Assembly (NCBI GenBank): GCA_019044685.2 | Contig: JAGTXX020000007.1 | Span: forward strand, 186,001-250,000 | DNA: 64,000 bases | Reading direction: 5' to 3' | Source: Nannochloris sp. 'desiccata' | Taxonomy: Eukaryota > Chlorophyta > Trebouxiophyceae > Chlorellales > Chlorellaceae | In this document: positions 1 to 12,319 of the stretch, piece by piece | Layout: the number at the start of each line of letters is the position of its first letter | Numbering within the stretch: the first letter of the stretch is position 1 | Position numbers and translations under genes: made by a program | Notes under the pieces: model-generated | What the model saw: only the letters and a program-made list of their open reading frames with translations | The model's database searches: none | What the model was told of the DNA's origin: nothing

Positions 1-1436
1 TGCAGCACACGCCAATTGATAATGTCCAGCTTTAGATTTCCCTATTGCCTCTTCCAAATTAGTTGGCGTTACCGACAATCTCGTCAATGCAGCACGCAGC
101 TGATCTTCTCCGAACACTCTGTATGGGCATCCATGGACTTGTCCTACGCCTGGAATAGCATTGATAATCGATGCACACGAATGCGGAGTATAATCCTGTC
201 TTTTCCCTTCTTTTCCATAGTTGTGTCTAATATTATATAGATATTCCTTATCGAATTTGTCCCCGGGAGCGTGTGGGGCCATTTCTGTTCTCCAAAACCG
301 TACTGCCTCCTCCAATGGGAGACCTATTCCTTTTAAAAATAATCCCAATTGCATACGGCCAGTGTGCTTCAAATGATGTTGGTCATGGAGCGCCGCCGTC
401 ATTGTCGCCATACACAATGGGAAGCTTTCTTGGGCTAATCGAGGGATATCCTTTGCGGTAACGACATCGCCAGCAAGTCCACGTTTACTAGGGTCTGAAT
501 AATCAGGGCCAAGATATCGCTGAGATAAGCCTTCTATTAAGGGGGCCAACCGGTCAGCTTCATCCCGTGCCATGAATGAGTTCCAATCACGTGCAAGTTT
601 GACCATTGCTTTCGACATTTCTGCTCTGAAGGGTTGTACGACTAAAGAGCCAACTTGATCTCTGGAGACGTAAGCAAAGCCTGCGTGGAGATAGACTTTG
701 CGCGAACCAACAAGATCTGGGACGCTCTCGAATGGCACTTTGTAGAAATTTTCATGAGGAGAAGTGCCTTGAGCAATAGCTTGAGCTTGTTGTAAAGATC
801 CAGTGATTGCTCTGGTCGTGGCGATGAGGCCGTCTTTAACTTCCTCGTAGTCATCGCGGGAGAGGGTGGTGAAGGGGAGAGCGTTGGTTGCCATGAAAGC
901 CCGCTGTTCGTCGGCTAAAAGAGCACGGAATCTAGCACGGAAAAGATCACATTCTTGAGAAAGAAGCCATTTACGTTTGTCTTCGGTGAGGCAGAAGCCT
1001 AGGCGGACAACGAAGTGAGAAGCAAGGTCCTTGCGGACGGTCTCTTCACGGGTTGATCCTTTTAAATGTGCATCGACTAGAGCAGCGATTTTGTCTTGCA
1101 TCTGGTCAGGACGGAATCCTTTGACTTTAAGATCTTCAATGCCACGCAAAACTGCATAGAATTAGACAGAAAGAAGGTTTAGATCACATTGTGACGATAA
1201 TAATTTCAAATTCTTAGTTGCGATTTTTTGGATGACTTTGCTATTCAAAGCTTACCCTTCAATCTATCTAGAGCGAATCTTTCAAATTCTTCCAAGGCAA
1301 CCTCCCCAGATGGCACCTCTGAGTACATGCTGAGAGTAGACCTCGATAATCGCTGCTGTTGAGGTTTGCCAGAGGTGGTTGCCAGAGTAGCAGCAGCTTT
1401 GGCATTAATAACTTTATTAGACGCCACCCAAGCCAT
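1..1436 (-). CDS. PRIM2: DNA primase large subunit (PRIM2), 3' end cut off by the window edge
   Basis: Large, iron-sulfur subunit of the eukaryotic primase that makes RNA primers for DNA polymerase alpha. Exon 1 is 1436-1256, the intron is 1255-1152 (GTAAGC to GCAG), and exon 2 runs from 1151 past the window start. The splice joins in phase to give RLKVLRGIED, which matches the conserved N-terminal helix of the family; just before it is SMYSEVPSGEVALEEFERFA, also typical. The C-terminal iron-sulfur domain is visible in exon 2: Cys in FPLCM, PHSCASI, HGCPYR and YQLAC fit the four cluster ligands in order. The start ATG at 1436 heads a short Ala-rich N-terminus. It is divergent from the Snf2 gene at 1856. 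Only a short C-terminal tail should be missing. Confidence 0.93.
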
Positions 1437-1855
1437 CTTTTATAATTTTGCGACAAGTGTTTTGGATTCCAGAGGTTGTTGACAACAAACTTCAAATTTG
1501 AAAATTAAAAACAATAGAACTGTTTTAATTGAAGAGCAGTCTCATCAGTTACTTCGATTTTCTAATTTATGTAGTGTGAAATTATCTATAGAATATGGGC
1601 CTCTGAGACTGGAGCTAAAATATCTCAGTTAATTGTTTAAAATAGAGGAGGGGCCAGCAGGCTCAGCAGCTGGAAGAAGAGCCCTCTTACGCTCCAAAAC
1701 CCTGTCAGATCGTCTTTTCAAACCCTTGGTGAATTATACTAAGCTTCAATGCCGACGCTAGAGAGGCGCATGATGCTCGCCATTGCATTTTCGCAATAAT
1801 TTCCGCAACCTCGTCAATCCATTATTTTTTTCCCTCTACACTGTCGACGCTCAAA
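1437..1855. promoter_or_regulatory. Head-to-head spacer between PRIM2 and the ERCC6L2-like gene
   Basis: 419 bp between two divergent start codons, so it should hold both promoters and 5' UTRs. I see AT-rich runs near 1500-1640 but no clear TATA box or long repeat. Confidence 0.4.
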
Positions 1856-4800
1856 ATGCTATCATTTCGTGAAAAGGTGAGGAGGATGAACGCTGCACGC
1901 GCTGCAATTCATACACAAGAAGCTGGGGCCCCAGCTGCTCCATCGAACATTTCACCAGCGGCGCCCAATCACGGCGGCGCTCAGGAGGCACCAACTCAAC
2001 TAACTCCCCAGGCTGCAGCTAGCGCTTCTGCTGCTGTGGACGGAAAAATCCAAGACGATGAGAGACCCATCTCTCATGTAAGAAAACGCGATGTGATTGT
2101 TCAGGAACTTCTTTCTCAGCACAAATCCCCACCAGCTGCCTCCCAGGTGGCCACGCCAGGCCCGGCTCCTGTGCCTGCTGCTGCACGGCTCCCCCAAGCA
2201 CAGTTAGTAGCAGGCATGAGATCTCGCCTGTTCCTCAGCGCTCGTCCTTCCGGTCGTTCTTCTAGCTACAACGCTCAAGGAACTGCAGCAAGGGTACCTG
2301 TACCTGTGGCAGCGGCAGCAGACGCTGATGAGGTTGATGAGAGAGGCATTGCAAGCCAGAAATCTCCTCGTAAAAGAAAAAGAAAACAAAGCTCTCCTGC
2401 TGCTACTCCTGCTAAATTGCTTGACAAGGATCTTGATGGTGATTTTACAGAAGGTAAGAATGCCCTCTCTTTGATAGATTCGGAAGAGGAGGAAGAAGAA
2501 GAAGTAAAAGACCTGGAAGACAGCTACCAAAGACGCCAGCTGCGGGGACAACACCAACAGCAACACCAACCGAGAAAACTTGCAAAGACTCAAAAAACAC
2601 AAATCCCTCGACAGAAAGCTTCTGTTACTGCTTCTGTCAAGACCAATGGCACTGTCCTCGCTGCTTTTGATGAGGCGTTTGCTACACAGATTCAGGTAGA
2701 AAACACCGAGGCCGGCATTGAAGCTGAAGAAGGTCTCGAAGATGATGCACCCAAAACAACAGCAGCCCCACGAGCTTCTCTTCCTAATGAGAGTCTACTT
2801 CCTCCTCCTCCTCTTCCATCTGAATACCGCCTCCGTCTTGATGAACGCGGCAGTGAAATCCCACCCAACAGCTCTGAAGAACCGTTCCTCGACCTTGCCG
2901 TTCCAGGGTCAATAGCTAAATATCTCCGACCCTACCAACAAGCTGGGGTGAGATTCTTACTACAAAACTACGCACGCGGAAACGGGGCTCTTTTAGCTGA
3001 CGACATGGGGCTCGGAAAAACACTTCAGACGATTGCGTTTTTATCGGCGATTCTGGGCAAGAGCGGGGATCCTAGAATAGATAAAGACTCTCCAAAATTA
3101 CCTCAATTTGAACGCCTTAAACACAACTCAATTGCTGCCACTACCACCACCACGTATGAAGATACTCATACTACGAATTCTGATGGTATTGATCTTTCAG
3201 ATGATGCTTTTGAACCAGATTACACTTATGGCGCCCCGATTTTAATCATCTGTCCAACTAGTTTGATCGATAATTGGGCGGCAGAATTCACTAAATGGGG
3301 TACATTCCGCGTTTCAAAGCTGCGTAGTAATACTATCGATACAGGGGTAGCTAGTTTATTAAATGGGAATAGTGAAGTGGGAATTACGAGTTATGGAGGG
3401 ATAAGAAACAACTCGGAAAAATTTTCAAAAATTCCGTGGCACGTGGTTGTTTTTGACGAGGCACATAATTTGAAAAACCCCAAAGCTGGTCAAACTGAAG
3501 CTGCTGCTCGGTTGCCTACCAGGTTACGCTTTGCTCTGACTGGAACTCCCATGGCGAATGACTATGAAGAGCTTTTTAATTTAATTAATCTCGTAGTACC
3601 TGGTGGACTGGGGACGCCCCAGCAGTTTAAAGAGACTTTTTCGACGAAAGTTAAACACGGAATGAGGAAAGATGCGACTCAAGAGCAAATAGCAGAAGGA
3701 AATAGTGCACAAATTGAGTTGCAACAACTTCTACGTCCTTTAATGCTCAGGCGAACTAAATCCATCATAGCGCACCAAATGCCAAGAAAAAGGGACAACA
3801 TCGTCTTTTGTCAGCTCGCTCCATTACAGATGAAAGCCTATAAAAGAGCGTTGCAGTTACCAGATGTACAGCTGTTGATTTTGAAGGCACGGGATCCTTG
3901 TCCTTGTGGCCTGGGTGACCACTCTATGAAGAGCTGTATGCACCCTGATTGCCCTGGGTATTACAAGCTAACCTATGATCAAGGAGGCGTCTTGTACCCT
4001 CACTTTCATTTCTGCGAGTGTGACAACGTGTATGACCCTGTTTCAAACCCCACTGGGTGTAAAAACCACAAACCTGATGGCTGCTGGCGTACTTTTGATG
4101 GTAAACGACATAGAGCGTGTCCATTTTGTCTTTTGCTGCCGCTGATGATGCTGCTCCGTAAAATTTCGTTGCACTTGGATTTAATTAAAGCCAACCCTGC
4201 TGATGAAAAGAGAGATCCGGTGAAGTTTGAGTGGGATAAGGAGGTCGCTGATGCTATTTTTGGTACGGATGCAGTCGCTTTAGGAGGCAATGTGCAAACT
4301 TTACGGCACATAGAGATGAGCAACATTGACGTGAGCTGCGGGAAGTTGGCCGCATTGAAAGGGTTACTTACAAAATGGGCTGCTGATATCCGTGGATCTG
4401 GTGGATTGCCCCACAAAGTACTGATTTTCTCAAATTCTGTACGTATGCTTAAAATTGTGCGTAAAATGGCAGAAAATGCTGGGTATACTTACGAGTACTT
4501 GACCGGGGAGACGCCCCAGGCGGAGCGACAAAAATTAGTAAACTCCTTTAATGCACCTAGTTCTAATGCGTTTCTGTTTATTGTGTCTACTGGAGCTGGT
4601 GGAGTAGGATTGAACCTTACTGCTGCTAATAAAGTAGTGATTTTAGACCCGAGCTATTCTCCAGCAGCGGATTTGCAAGCCATGGACAGAGCGTTCAGGA
4701 TAGGCCAAAAGAGAGATGTCGATGTTTACAGACTAGTAGCTGCTGGAACGATCGAAGAAAGGATTTATATGAGGCAAATTAGCAAACAGCAGCATAGTAA

Positions 4801-5733
4801 TGTAGCTGTTGATGGAGCTGGACCTCAGAAAAGACTTTTTGTAAGATTCATTTAGAACGTTGTTGATTTATTTCTGGCTCTGAAAGATCTAAAAATTGGC
4901 CTTAGATCTGCCTTCTGTGTTTGTTTTGCGATACTTCCCTATTTTTCATCCTCTTCTGTTCCCCTCGTATTCTGTAGACTGGTGTCAAAGGTGATAGGGA
5001 CCATAAAGGTGATTTATGGGGCTTTGAAAACATGCTGGGTACGTTATTAAAAGATGAAGTAGGGAGGGTCGAGGCAATGGAAATTGTTGGAGCTGCCAAA
5101 GGAGACGGTGGAGCAGGTACTTTGGGTGGTGGTACTTCTGTTCTTGGTAGTGCTGTTGCTGGTGCTTTTGATGTCAAAGAAGTGCCTGAAGATATCACTG
5201 CCGAGTTGGAGAGAATTGCCGAGGCGGTAACCGTCCGAACTGCTGTCGGAAGGGGTGGCGGTGGAGGTGGTGATGTAGAGGATGGGTTTGATCCTGGACT
5301 AGAAGCTGCTTTATTAGAAGAGAAAGCTGAAGAAGATGGAGAAAACGAAAAAGGAGAACAGGATAACGAGCCAAGCGCACAAGAACAACAAGGACAAACA
5401 GAGCAACACGGCGGTAATGAAGCTCTAAACCTGCCCGGGGTTCAAGGCATCGTAGACCACACCTTCGCAATGGAACCTAGTAAAAGAGAAGAATTAAGGC
5501 ATCATAATGCAGTGAGAGCTACAGCAGTGAAGGAGCAAAATAGGGCTTTAGCAGCAGCAGCAATAGGGGAACCGGCATCCGCTGTGGAGTGTTTAGCTGC
5601 TTGGAGGAAAGTATCGGTACGGGAGATGGCGGAATTGATGGTACAGATGAGCGAGAAGGAAAGAACAGAGCTACGGTATGCATATTGTGAGTCTGCACCA
5701 AAGGAAGGGCTGTTTCCTTCTTCTTTTGTTTGA
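1856..5733 (+). CDS. ERCC6L2: ERCC6L2/SWITCH2-type Snf2 DNA-repair ATPase
   Basis: Snf2-family DNA translocase of the Rad26-like/ERCC6L2 branch (plant SWITCH2/CHR9), linked in other organisms to DNA-end repair. Two exons: 1856-4840 and 4978-5733, with intron 4841-4977. Without splicing the frame ends at 4855; splicing restores KRLFTGVKGD...GDLWGFENML, which matches plant orthologues, for 1246 aa. The N-terminal third is low complexity with basic and acidic patches. The helicase core starts near residue 350 (YLRPYQQAGVRFLL), with Walker A DMGLGKT (about 383) and DEAH FDEAH (about 535). A Cys-rich insert (about 680-760, PCPCG, CPFC) and IFGTD...LGG are hallmarks of this subfamily. The second helicase lobe ends in DRAFRIGQ. 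Exon 2 carries the C-terminal HTFAMEPSKREELRHHNAV segment. Confidence 0.93.
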
Positions 5734-5886
5734 TAGTATTTTTCTCAAGTTCTTTCCAAATCTCGGCGAAGGGGTGGCGGGGCGACAGTCAACAGAGCTG
5801 TTTTTAAATAAATTAACCTATGTCTTTCTTTCTGTGTTTTCCTTGATAGTATCAGCTTAGTTACTTTACATGTATGAAAAGTACAA

Positions 5887-5891
5887 TGTAA
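5887..5891 (+). terminator. Candidate TGTAA poly(A) signal of the ERCC6L2-like gene
   Basis: TGTAA lies about 154 nt after the stop, where a green-algal poly(A) signal is expected. A five-base word has limited significance alone. Confidence 0.4.
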
Positions 5892-5929
5892 TCAATATGG
5901 TAAGTAGTTAGAACCGATTATGTGGTGAC

Positions 5930-5960
5930 AAAAAGAAAGAAAGAAAGAAAGAAAGAAAAG
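5930..5960. repeat. (AAAG)n microsatellite
   Basis: About seven AAAG units in the short spacer between the convergent 3' ends of the ERCC6L2-like and SPEF1 genes. Confidence 0.85.
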
Positions 5961-5974
5961 GAGAAGCTGAAATC

Positions 5975-6981
5975 TTAGATGCCGACTTCAGCACCAGCAC
6001 CAACGTGATGTGGAGCTGGTGGCGGAGGTGATATCAGCCCTGCTCCTTGCAATCTTGCAGTCAATGCAGCTATTTTCGCATCTTTTAACCGTAGCAACTG
6101 CTCTAATTTTGCTGCTTTTACTTCAAGAATTTGATTTAACGATTTTAAATCCTCTACCTCTACCGCCAATCCAGATACCGCTGGAGGTCGTTGTTTCCCA
6201 CCTTTATAAATATTTGCAGCGTCAGCACCACCGTGGAAACTCTGAATATAGCCACCATACATCGCTTCATTGTAACTATCAACATCGTCTTGGTTACCTT
6301 GATAATCTAAGACTATATTAACTCCAGCAGCGGCAGCAGCAGCACCAGCACCGGCCTGAGAACGGGAAAAACTTCGTGGAGCTACATGTCCTTCTCCCCC
6401 CCGAGAAAAGATACCATGAATACCGTCTGGAGAATCTACTGCTACTATTGGGATCTGTGCTGCCCTCTCATGGCCATGTTTCGCTTGATATTCAGCTAAT
6501 TTAGTGCGTAAAAGTTTAAGAATTGGTTCTATCTCTCCAGCTCGAGCAAAGACGGCACCCTCCATTGCTTCCTTTGGGAGGGTGAAGCCTAGTTTTTTAA
6601 AGACGCGGGTATTGAGGGTTGTCCAGTTGTTCATCTTTTGGGTAGAGTTGCTTGCAGGGCTATGGAAAAATAGAGTGGCGAGAAAGAGGAAGGTTTAGTT
6701 TCAGAAAGCGGTGAAGAAAATAAAATGTATTGAAGTTTGGCTGTTGAGGTGACACAATTGCAGGATGTCGAATATACAGTGGATAAAGCTTGACTTTGTT
6801 AATATCCACACCTGTAATTGTGGAGTTCAATAATGCGGGGAAAGTAGTGGTGCACAATCTCTGCAATGCAAACAGCATCAGAAAAATCCCTGGCAATGGA
6901 TTTCTTAGGGCGTGAAAGAGGAACAGAGTCCACCCAAGCATAAAGCTCGGCGAGATCTTCTTCAGTGACAGTAGACAACAT
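5975..6981 (-). CDS. SPEF1: SPEF1/CLAMP-like calponin-homology protein of cilia
   Basis: SPEF1 binds and bundles microtubules and in animals acts in the central apparatus of motile cilia. Exons 6981-6812 and 6659-5975, intron 6811-6660. Splicing gives ELHNYSPASNSTQKMNNWTT, continuous with the family consensus, for 284 aa. Residues 1-105 are the CH-like domain: LYAWVDSVPLSRPKKSIARD, FSDAVCIAEIVHHYFPR, and WTTLNTRVFKKLGF. The middle is low complexity. Residues about 225-265 form a predicted coiled coil (SLNQILEVKAAKLEQLLRLK), as in SPEF1. The donor is GTGTGG, weaker than its neighbours. Presence of this gene implies a retained ciliary or microtubule function. Confidence 0.9.
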
Positions 6982-7398
6982 CGTTTCCTAGATTTTTGTG
7001 AAAAGGTGTTGCACAGTTTGTTGTTGACTATGTTAGTTGATTTGCAGTTGATATACAGGGAACAAGACGTGAGCTCGTAATCTCTATGCTGTAGATGATA
7101 CTTTGGGCAGTATCTATAATTTATGTTTCCTTGAAAAAGCAGGAAGCTTTTGTTTTAACTTTTGGCAGCTATGACATTTTTAAAAAAAGAAATGCAAAAT
7201 CCAAGCCCCATAAAAGCACCCGTTTTCTGCCCAATCCAATATTCCGAATTGCAAACTACATATAAAATTGCAATTTTGCATCCTTGGAGCAAAGATTTGA
7301 CGCCCCATAGGATATAAATTGCTATTATTTCGAGCAATTCTCACAAATCTCCATTCCTGCAATCAAGGTTTTATTGAAAAAGAAGCAACCGAGTTCCA
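6982..7398. promoter_or_regulatory. Head-to-head spacer between SPEF1 and CGL160
   Basis: 417 bp separating two divergent starts; short chance frames only. Presumed paired promoters; no clear motif seen. Confidence 0.35.
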
Positions 7399-8792
7399 AT
7401 GCGTTCATCATTTCTCGGACAGTCTCATGCCAGTGCTGCTGAAAGTGCTGGGTTTCAGGCAGCACGCCCAGTATTAGCTACTACCACTGCATCTCGATCC
7501 CCTTCCTCTTCCCTCGTCATTTACGCTGGCCCTGCAGGCAGGGCTCGCAGAAATGCTGGGAAGGGCCCTACCCCTAAACCACCACCGGGGATGCCTAAAC
7601 GTCCTGATAGCAGATTCTTTGCCGATACAGACCCTAATGGTAGGCGATTAAGACAACAAATAATTTTGAAAAATAGTTTCTTTTGTCTTTTCCCCGGCTA
7701 TTTTTCCGCCAACCATAAAAATATTCAACATTGCTTTCTCTTCTTTCTCTTCCTGCAGCTACCATCTATCCTGTCCGCAGCAGTCTTCAAGGAGACATCA
7801 CTAAACGCGGCGGTAGGTGGCAAAGTGACTTTATTTGGAATCAGAACTGGAAAGATGCACTAGACTACGAAGAATCTGTGAGAAAGTTGATCGAGGAAGG
7901 TCGGAAAGAAAAGGCGGCAGGCATTACTAACGGAGGAGCGGGTGCAGATGGGAAAGGGTTTCTGTCTTTAACAAGTAAAGTAGACTTAAATAGCATGGAT
8001 GTGGATTTATCAGCACAGTTGAAACCGAGGCCTCGCAACCTTACTTCCTCTTCCTCTTCTCAAGGGGATCAACGGCGCCTCGTTAGAACCTCTGCTGCTG
8101 CTGCTGCTGCTGGTGGTGACTATCCTAGAGTCCCTGCAACTCGTGGAGAAGTCCGTGCGTGGGATAGAAGCGGCCGATATAGCCGTAAAGTCATCCCTAC
8201 ACCTCCTACAGAAGCAGAAGCTGAGGAAGTAGCTGCCCGACTGGCTGAAGAAACCGCCCGCTATGATGAATTGAAGAAAGAGCTTTATTCCTGGGCTGTC
8301 GGTCTCACTGCAGCATGTTTCACAGCGACATTTGTATTCTACGGTCGTGATGTCGCTGCCAGCTATGGTATTGGAGCCTTGGGGGGTCTACTTTATTTAC
8401 GATTATTAAATCGTAGTATGGATGGCCTTGGTGCGGGCGGGATGGGCGCTGCTCTGGGATCTAATCGATTACTCATTCCGCTTATTCTGACTTTGGGTTA
8501 TAATAGATACAATCTTCTTTTAGCTGAAGATACGGGTCTTACCTTGCAGTTATTACCTATCTTGGTAGGTTTCTTCACCTACAAGGGAGCGGTGATTGCA
8601 AGGCAAAGTCTGCTTTTATTTGAAGACTTGGCTGCTCCGTATACCAGTAGCTCTTCTTTATCTAGTTCGCTGGATTCTGTAGATCAGTATCTTAATGAAG
8701 ATGATGAGGATAACAGTACGAATGGTGGTGGTGGTGGCAGGAACGTGACGAATGTTGATAGAGCCTTTGCAAAGAAAATTTTGCAAGGGTGA
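7399..8792 (+). CDS. CGL160: CGL160-like chloroplast ATP synthase assembly factor
   Basis: Thylakoid membrane protein needed to assemble the CFo c-ring and couple CF1 in plants. Exons 7399-7639 and 7759-8792, phase-1 intron 7640-7758; 424 aa. The first 60 residues are Ser/Ala/Arg-rich and look like a transit peptide. The soluble part contains WQSDFIWNQNWKDALDYEES, typical of the green-lineage extension. The C-terminal AtpI/UncI-like membrane region has about four helices: ELYSWAVGLTAACFTATFVF, YGIGALGGLLYLRLLNRSMD, NRLLIPLILTLGYNRYNLLL and LQLLPILVGFFTYKGAV. The LLNRSMD, NRYN and LVGFFTYK motifs align with Arabidopsis CGL160. A Gly/Asp/Asn tail follows. It starts a divergent pair with SPEF1. 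Confidence 0.9.
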
Positions 8793-9325
8793 CGAATTTA
8801 TATTTTTTTAATTTGATCTACGAGATCAACTTGTTAGTTTTCGAATGAGCTTGGTCTTGAGTTTTCTACTTCTGTCTGTGTACTATAGCTTACCAAGTAA
8901 TAAAACTGCGATGTTACAGCCAGTTGTAGAAATAGAGAAATACGAAGAAAAGGGCAAAGGTGTTGTTCAATTGAATCCATTTAAAATTCCCGGGTAGGTA
9001 AATCTTGATTTTTTTTTTTGTGAGTACTATTCCTTGAGGGGTAGAGGGTAAAGAAGATTGATTCCTCTTCAACCAAGACAATGAATGGTAGGGGGTCAAA
9101 ACCAAAAGATAAATTCTTTAAAGTGAGTTTAGACACACAACAAACTGCTCAATTACAACCATTTACAAATTTCATCCTACCGCTTGCCCTCGCTCGTTTG
9201 AAAAAAACAATTCTCGAACAAAAGGAAGAAAAGATATCTCTAAAACGGAAAAATTCAGTAGTAAGGGTGCTTCACTCATACACAAAACAAAGGTAAGCTT
9301 TTTTAAACTACTAAAAAGGCTGTGT
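8793..9325. other. Tail-to-tail spacer between CGL160 and ARF1
   Basis: 533 bp of A/T-rich sequence holding both 3' UTRs. ATG-led frames start at 8911 and 9081, but they overlap the ARF1 poly(A) region and show no family similarity; I do not call them genes. Confidence 0.4.
9153..9167 (-). terminator. Two TGTAA poly(A) signals of ARF1
   Basis: TTACA at 9153-9157 and 9163-9167 reads TGTAA on the minus strand, 160-175 nt after the ARF1 stop, a fitting place for poly(A) signals. Confidence 0.4.
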
Positions 9326-10284
<959 letters not shown>

Positions 10285-10686
10285 CGCGTTCCACTTCTCT
10301 CAGACTCGGTCAAATCTTCTAAGTTCTTCTAAATTGATTAAATTGGTGCGGCGGTCGCTTAATGACCACTCTTTCAAACACGGCTTCGCTGTTACAAACT
10401 AAATTAATATACAGTTCTAAGCAACCAAACGGTTACTGGCCTTTATCTGAGATCCGCGCTTTGTGCTGCCGGGTATGCAATGCCTTCTGTTCGTTCAAAG
10501 AAAAGAGTTGCCAGCGTGTTCTTAATCCACATAGTTATTGCAATTAAACCCAATAATTTTCAGAATCAGGTCCTTGATATCACACAGATAGTGCCTGCAA
10601 GCAGTCGCAAAGTCCTGCAAGATTTACAAAACACAGCTGAAATTATAGCTCATTAATCACTTGAACTTGGGTGCTCTTGATCCTCT
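10285..10686. promoter_or_regulatory. Head-to-head spacer between ARF1 and the type I membrane protein gene
   Basis: 402 bp between divergent starts; presumed to hold both promoters. I see no distinct motif. Confidence 0.35.
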
Positions 10687-11847
10687 ATGCGCACGCTCTT
10701 CCTGCTGCTCCTCCAGCTTGCTGCTGCAGCAGCGGCTTCTATCACTATCAAGGAAGGCATTGCTGGCCAAGTTTGCTTTGTACAGCCTCTCCCTTTTTCC
10801 TCAAAAAGCTTTTCATATACTGTCAGCGTTGATCCGTCGTCAATAGAGCTCCAGGAAGGCTGTGATGCGTCACAGATACTGTATGTCTTGTTGTTAATTA
10901 ACTAAAAAAAGTTTAAATCATGACAATTGATACCCGTAAAACTATAAAAGATGATTAATTAACAAAAATAAATGTTCTCCTTTTTTCCCACTGATCTTTT
11001 TCCGCCGCCCCTCACCGCCCCAACCTTTATTTTAAAAACTTTCTGCAGGTTGTCTCCTCTTTATATTTCTGGCTCATGTCTAAACCCCATCGATAACAAC
11101 AACTCAGGCTGTCCTTCCTCAACTGGTACAGTCATTTCCGGGACCACCAACTCTGCTGGAACTCAAGTTCCTCTCAACTCGACAACCCCTCTTTGCAACC
11201 AAATATTTTCAGAAGGTCCTGCCAGCTCAATTCTTTCTTTAGCCGGGGCAACGACGTATGCTCGTGGAACAGTCACCTGTGGACCTAGTAGTACCGGGTA
11301 TTTGTACTTTCAAAACAACTGTCCTGCACTCCCAGGGACAAATGAATCAGTTTTCATTATCAAAGTGGATTACACAGTTACGTACCCGTCGTGCAGCAGC
11401 AACTCAAATTCGTATTACGATCCATATTACAGAAACAGTTCCTGGGCTAGTTGGCCTATAGTCCTCGTTGTCTTTATCGCTGTATTCGCTGTGGTGTTTA
11501 TATTGCTTACTGTATGTCGGAAAAGAAAGAGACAACAGCAATTGCAGACGCAGCAACAACATATGGGCCATGTTCAAATGATGCCGCCACCGCCACCAGG
11601 CAGTGGTGGAATAGTGATGGGTGCTCCTTATACAGGAGGATCACCAGCTGGGTATCCACCACCACAAGGACCCTCTTCAATGAACTTTGTACCCCCTCCA
11701 TCTGGAATTTCTTCTGCTTACCCATCACACCCAACTGGTGTGATGCCGCAGCCAAGTGGCGGAGGTGGAGGGAGTAGCCAATACCCGACGCCTGAGGGGG
11801 TAACACAGCCTGGTATCTGGTATGCTGGAGGGAAACCACCTTCATAA
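10687..11847 (+). CDS. Type I membrane glycoprotein with proline-rich cytosolic tail (unknown family)
   Basis: Exons 10687-10880 and 11049-11847 joined across a phase-2 intron; 330 aa. I do not recognise the family. Visible parts: a cleavable signal peptide (RTLFLLLLQLAAAAAAS), an ectodomain of about 210 residues with several cysteines and N-glycosylation sites (DNNNSG, LNSTTP, TNESV, YRNSS), one transmembrane helix (SWPIVLVVFIAVFAVVFILL) followed by a basic stop-transfer RKRKRQQQ, then about 110 residues rich in Pro, Gly and Gln (PPPPPGSGG, GYPPPQGPS). The layout suggests a cell-surface receptor or adhesion-type protein whose tail could bind SH3- or WW-like partners; this is inference. Confidence 0.8.
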
Positions 11848-12319
11848 TAGTAGGTGTGATAGAATAAATTAAAAAGAAAATTTGGTAGCTGAGCTTGGCG
11901 GCCGAAAGAAAAAATATTTTTGGCGTTGCTCATTTTTTAATTAGGCTGAAGTTGTTATCACCCTCTCGTGCTTTTTTGTAAATTAGCGTAAGTTTTAGTA
12001 TTCGTATGGTCCCTATCTTTGTAACACTACTCGCATTTTGTAAAGGAAGCTAAGCTGTCATACCAGGAGCCGCTGCTGAGCACAGCAGCTGGAGGAGCAG
12101 CTGTGTTGAGTGAACGCGGTTTTTTATAAACATGGAGCCACAGGAAAATGAAATTGTCTTGTAAATATCTCTTGTTATAAAACAGGGCGATCGGGAGTGT
12201 AGCCCTGGTAAAAGAGAACTCTCAGCGTTCGTTATTGCCATTATTACTCTGAAAGATGGTAATTGACAGCAGATATTTGACTCTCTTTTAAACAAGCTGC
12301 TACGTATCAGTCGATTACG
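11848..12319. other. Spacer: 3' UTR of the membrane protein gene and promoter of the protease gene
   Basis: 472 bp between two plus-strand genes. TGTAA occurs at 11977, 12020 and 12039 and may be poly(A) signals. No credible ORF. Confidence 0.4.

Noticed and set aside
2204..2602. 132-codon minus ORF inside the Snf2 gene
   Set aside because: Antisense shadow of low-complexity coding sequence.
9081..9296. 71-codon plus-strand ORF, and the ATG at 8911
   Set aside because: A-rich chance frames overlapping the ARF1 3' UTR and its TGTAA signals on the other strand.
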